From Thermoanaerobacterium sp. CMT5567-10 (GTDB taxonomy: Bacteria > Bacillota > Thermoanaerobacteria > Thermoanaerobacterales > Thermoanaerobacteraceae): DNA of 64,000 nt. A program made the translations under genes and the position numbers. Numbering within the stretch: the first letter of the stretch is position 1; every line of letters begins with the position of its first letter. Below are positions 63,765 through 64,000 of the stretch, piece by piece. The notes under the pieces were generated by a model. It was not told the DNA's origin and searched no databases. It saw nothing but the letters and a program-made list of their open reading frames with translations. Where the stretch lies: the NCBI RefSeq assembly GCF_030534315.2, contig NZ_CP130558.2:124001-188000 (forward strand). Reading direction: 5' to 3'.

Positions 63765-64000
63765 TCATCTTAATTGAATAATATTTTTTAATAAATATAA
63801 AATATTTGGTGTTATATAAGCTTCAAATACACCACCTACTATCATTAATGAAAAAGCAGAATATATTATGAGTGTATATGTGACAAATTGAGAGAATAAA
63901 TCATTAATATTAAATCTTCGGTTTTTTAATATATACATAGAAAAATTTATACAGGTTGCTGAAATAAAAAATAATGAAATTAAAACTAAAATATTTTGTG
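63765..64000 (-). CDS. spoIIM: Stage II sporulation protein M, C-terminal part
   Basis: The frame is open from the right edge and ends at TGA 63765; 77 C-terminal residues are visible. They hold two hydrophobic helices and the late pattern MIVGGVFEAYITPNIL, which matches the end of SpoIIM, the membrane protein of the DMP complex that degrades septal peptidoglycan during engulfment. The 5' part lies outside the window. The spoIIM-xerD-dacF-spoIIA neighbourhood supports the call. Confidence 0.82.
   Translation of the reverse strand, partial: QNILVLISLFFISATCINFSMYILKNRRFNINDLFSQFVTYTLIIYSAFSLMIVGGVFEAYITPNILYLLKNIIQLR

Overview
The window is about two-thirds A+T and reads like a chromosome segment of a thermophilic, anaerobic, endospore-forming Firmicute, most likely of the Thermoanaerobacterium/Thermoanaerobacter group. 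Sporulation genes (spoVS, spoVK, spoVAC-AD-AE, spoIIAA-AB-sigF, dacF, gerW/ytfJ, spoIIM), Firmicute gene orders (pgsA-cinA-recA, rny-ymdB-spoVS, spoVK-ynbB, miaB-ricA-mutS-mutL-miaA-hfq, scpA-scpB-ytfI-ytfJ) and strong GGAGG ribosome sites support this. The species is inferred from gene content only. I saw no rRNA, tRNA, CRISPR array, prophage or insertion sequence. No gene-free stretch exceeds 300 bases.

Layout. From 1 to 24.2 kb all genes point right: ftsK/spoIIIE (5' end outside the window), rimO, pgsA, cinA, recA, a frameshifted recX, then a tight archaeal-style DNA-end-processing cluster (NurA nuclease, stand-alone HAS-barrel protein, HerA translocase, Mre11, Rad50). It continues with rny, ymdB, spoVS, a PHP phosphoesterase, an aspartate-type aminotransferase, purB, asnS, spoVK and ynbB. 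At about 24.2 kb a bidirectional terminator marks a strand switch. From there to the right edge all genes but one point left. Read in their own direction, miaB-ricA-mutS-mutL-miaA-hfq-proC-rnhA-xerC lead towards lexA. Upstream of these lie cheR, speD, an S1-domain protein, ispH, plsC, an aroH-cmk in-frame fusion, a flavoprotein, a phosphatase, an RpiR regulator and surE. After one right-pointing unknown gene (44.2 kb) come a two-LysM protein, a biotin-less carboxyltransferase subunit, speB-speE, rluB, a two-gene flavoprotein/Fe-S pair, a carboxypeptidase, gerW, ytfI, scpB, scpA, an M50 protease, cca, the spoVA operon with dodecin and a 45-residue membrane peptide, the spoIIA operon, dacF, a XerD-like protein without its catalytic residues, and the end of spoIIM.

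How it works together. Left of 25 kb the theme is DNA repair and recombination: RecA, RecX, NurA-HerA-Mre11-Rad50, LexA and an intact Xer recombinase, with MutS/MutL nearby. The right third is a sporulation locus in which I can read matches to sigma-H promoters (spoIIA; also spoVS at 16.7 kb) and a sigma-G promoter (dodecin-spoVA), i.e. the start and the forespore stage of the cascade.

Most notable: (1) the five-gene NurA/HAS/HerA/Mre11/Rad50 module beside recA; (2) three genes (rny, cca, aroH-cmk) that seem to start at AUU or AUA; (3) a dnaX-type slippery heptamer at the recX frame break; (4) a XerD homologue at its normal locus that has lost four of six catalytic residues including the tyrosine; (5) a perfect 38-bp palindrome in front of the intact recombinase gene.
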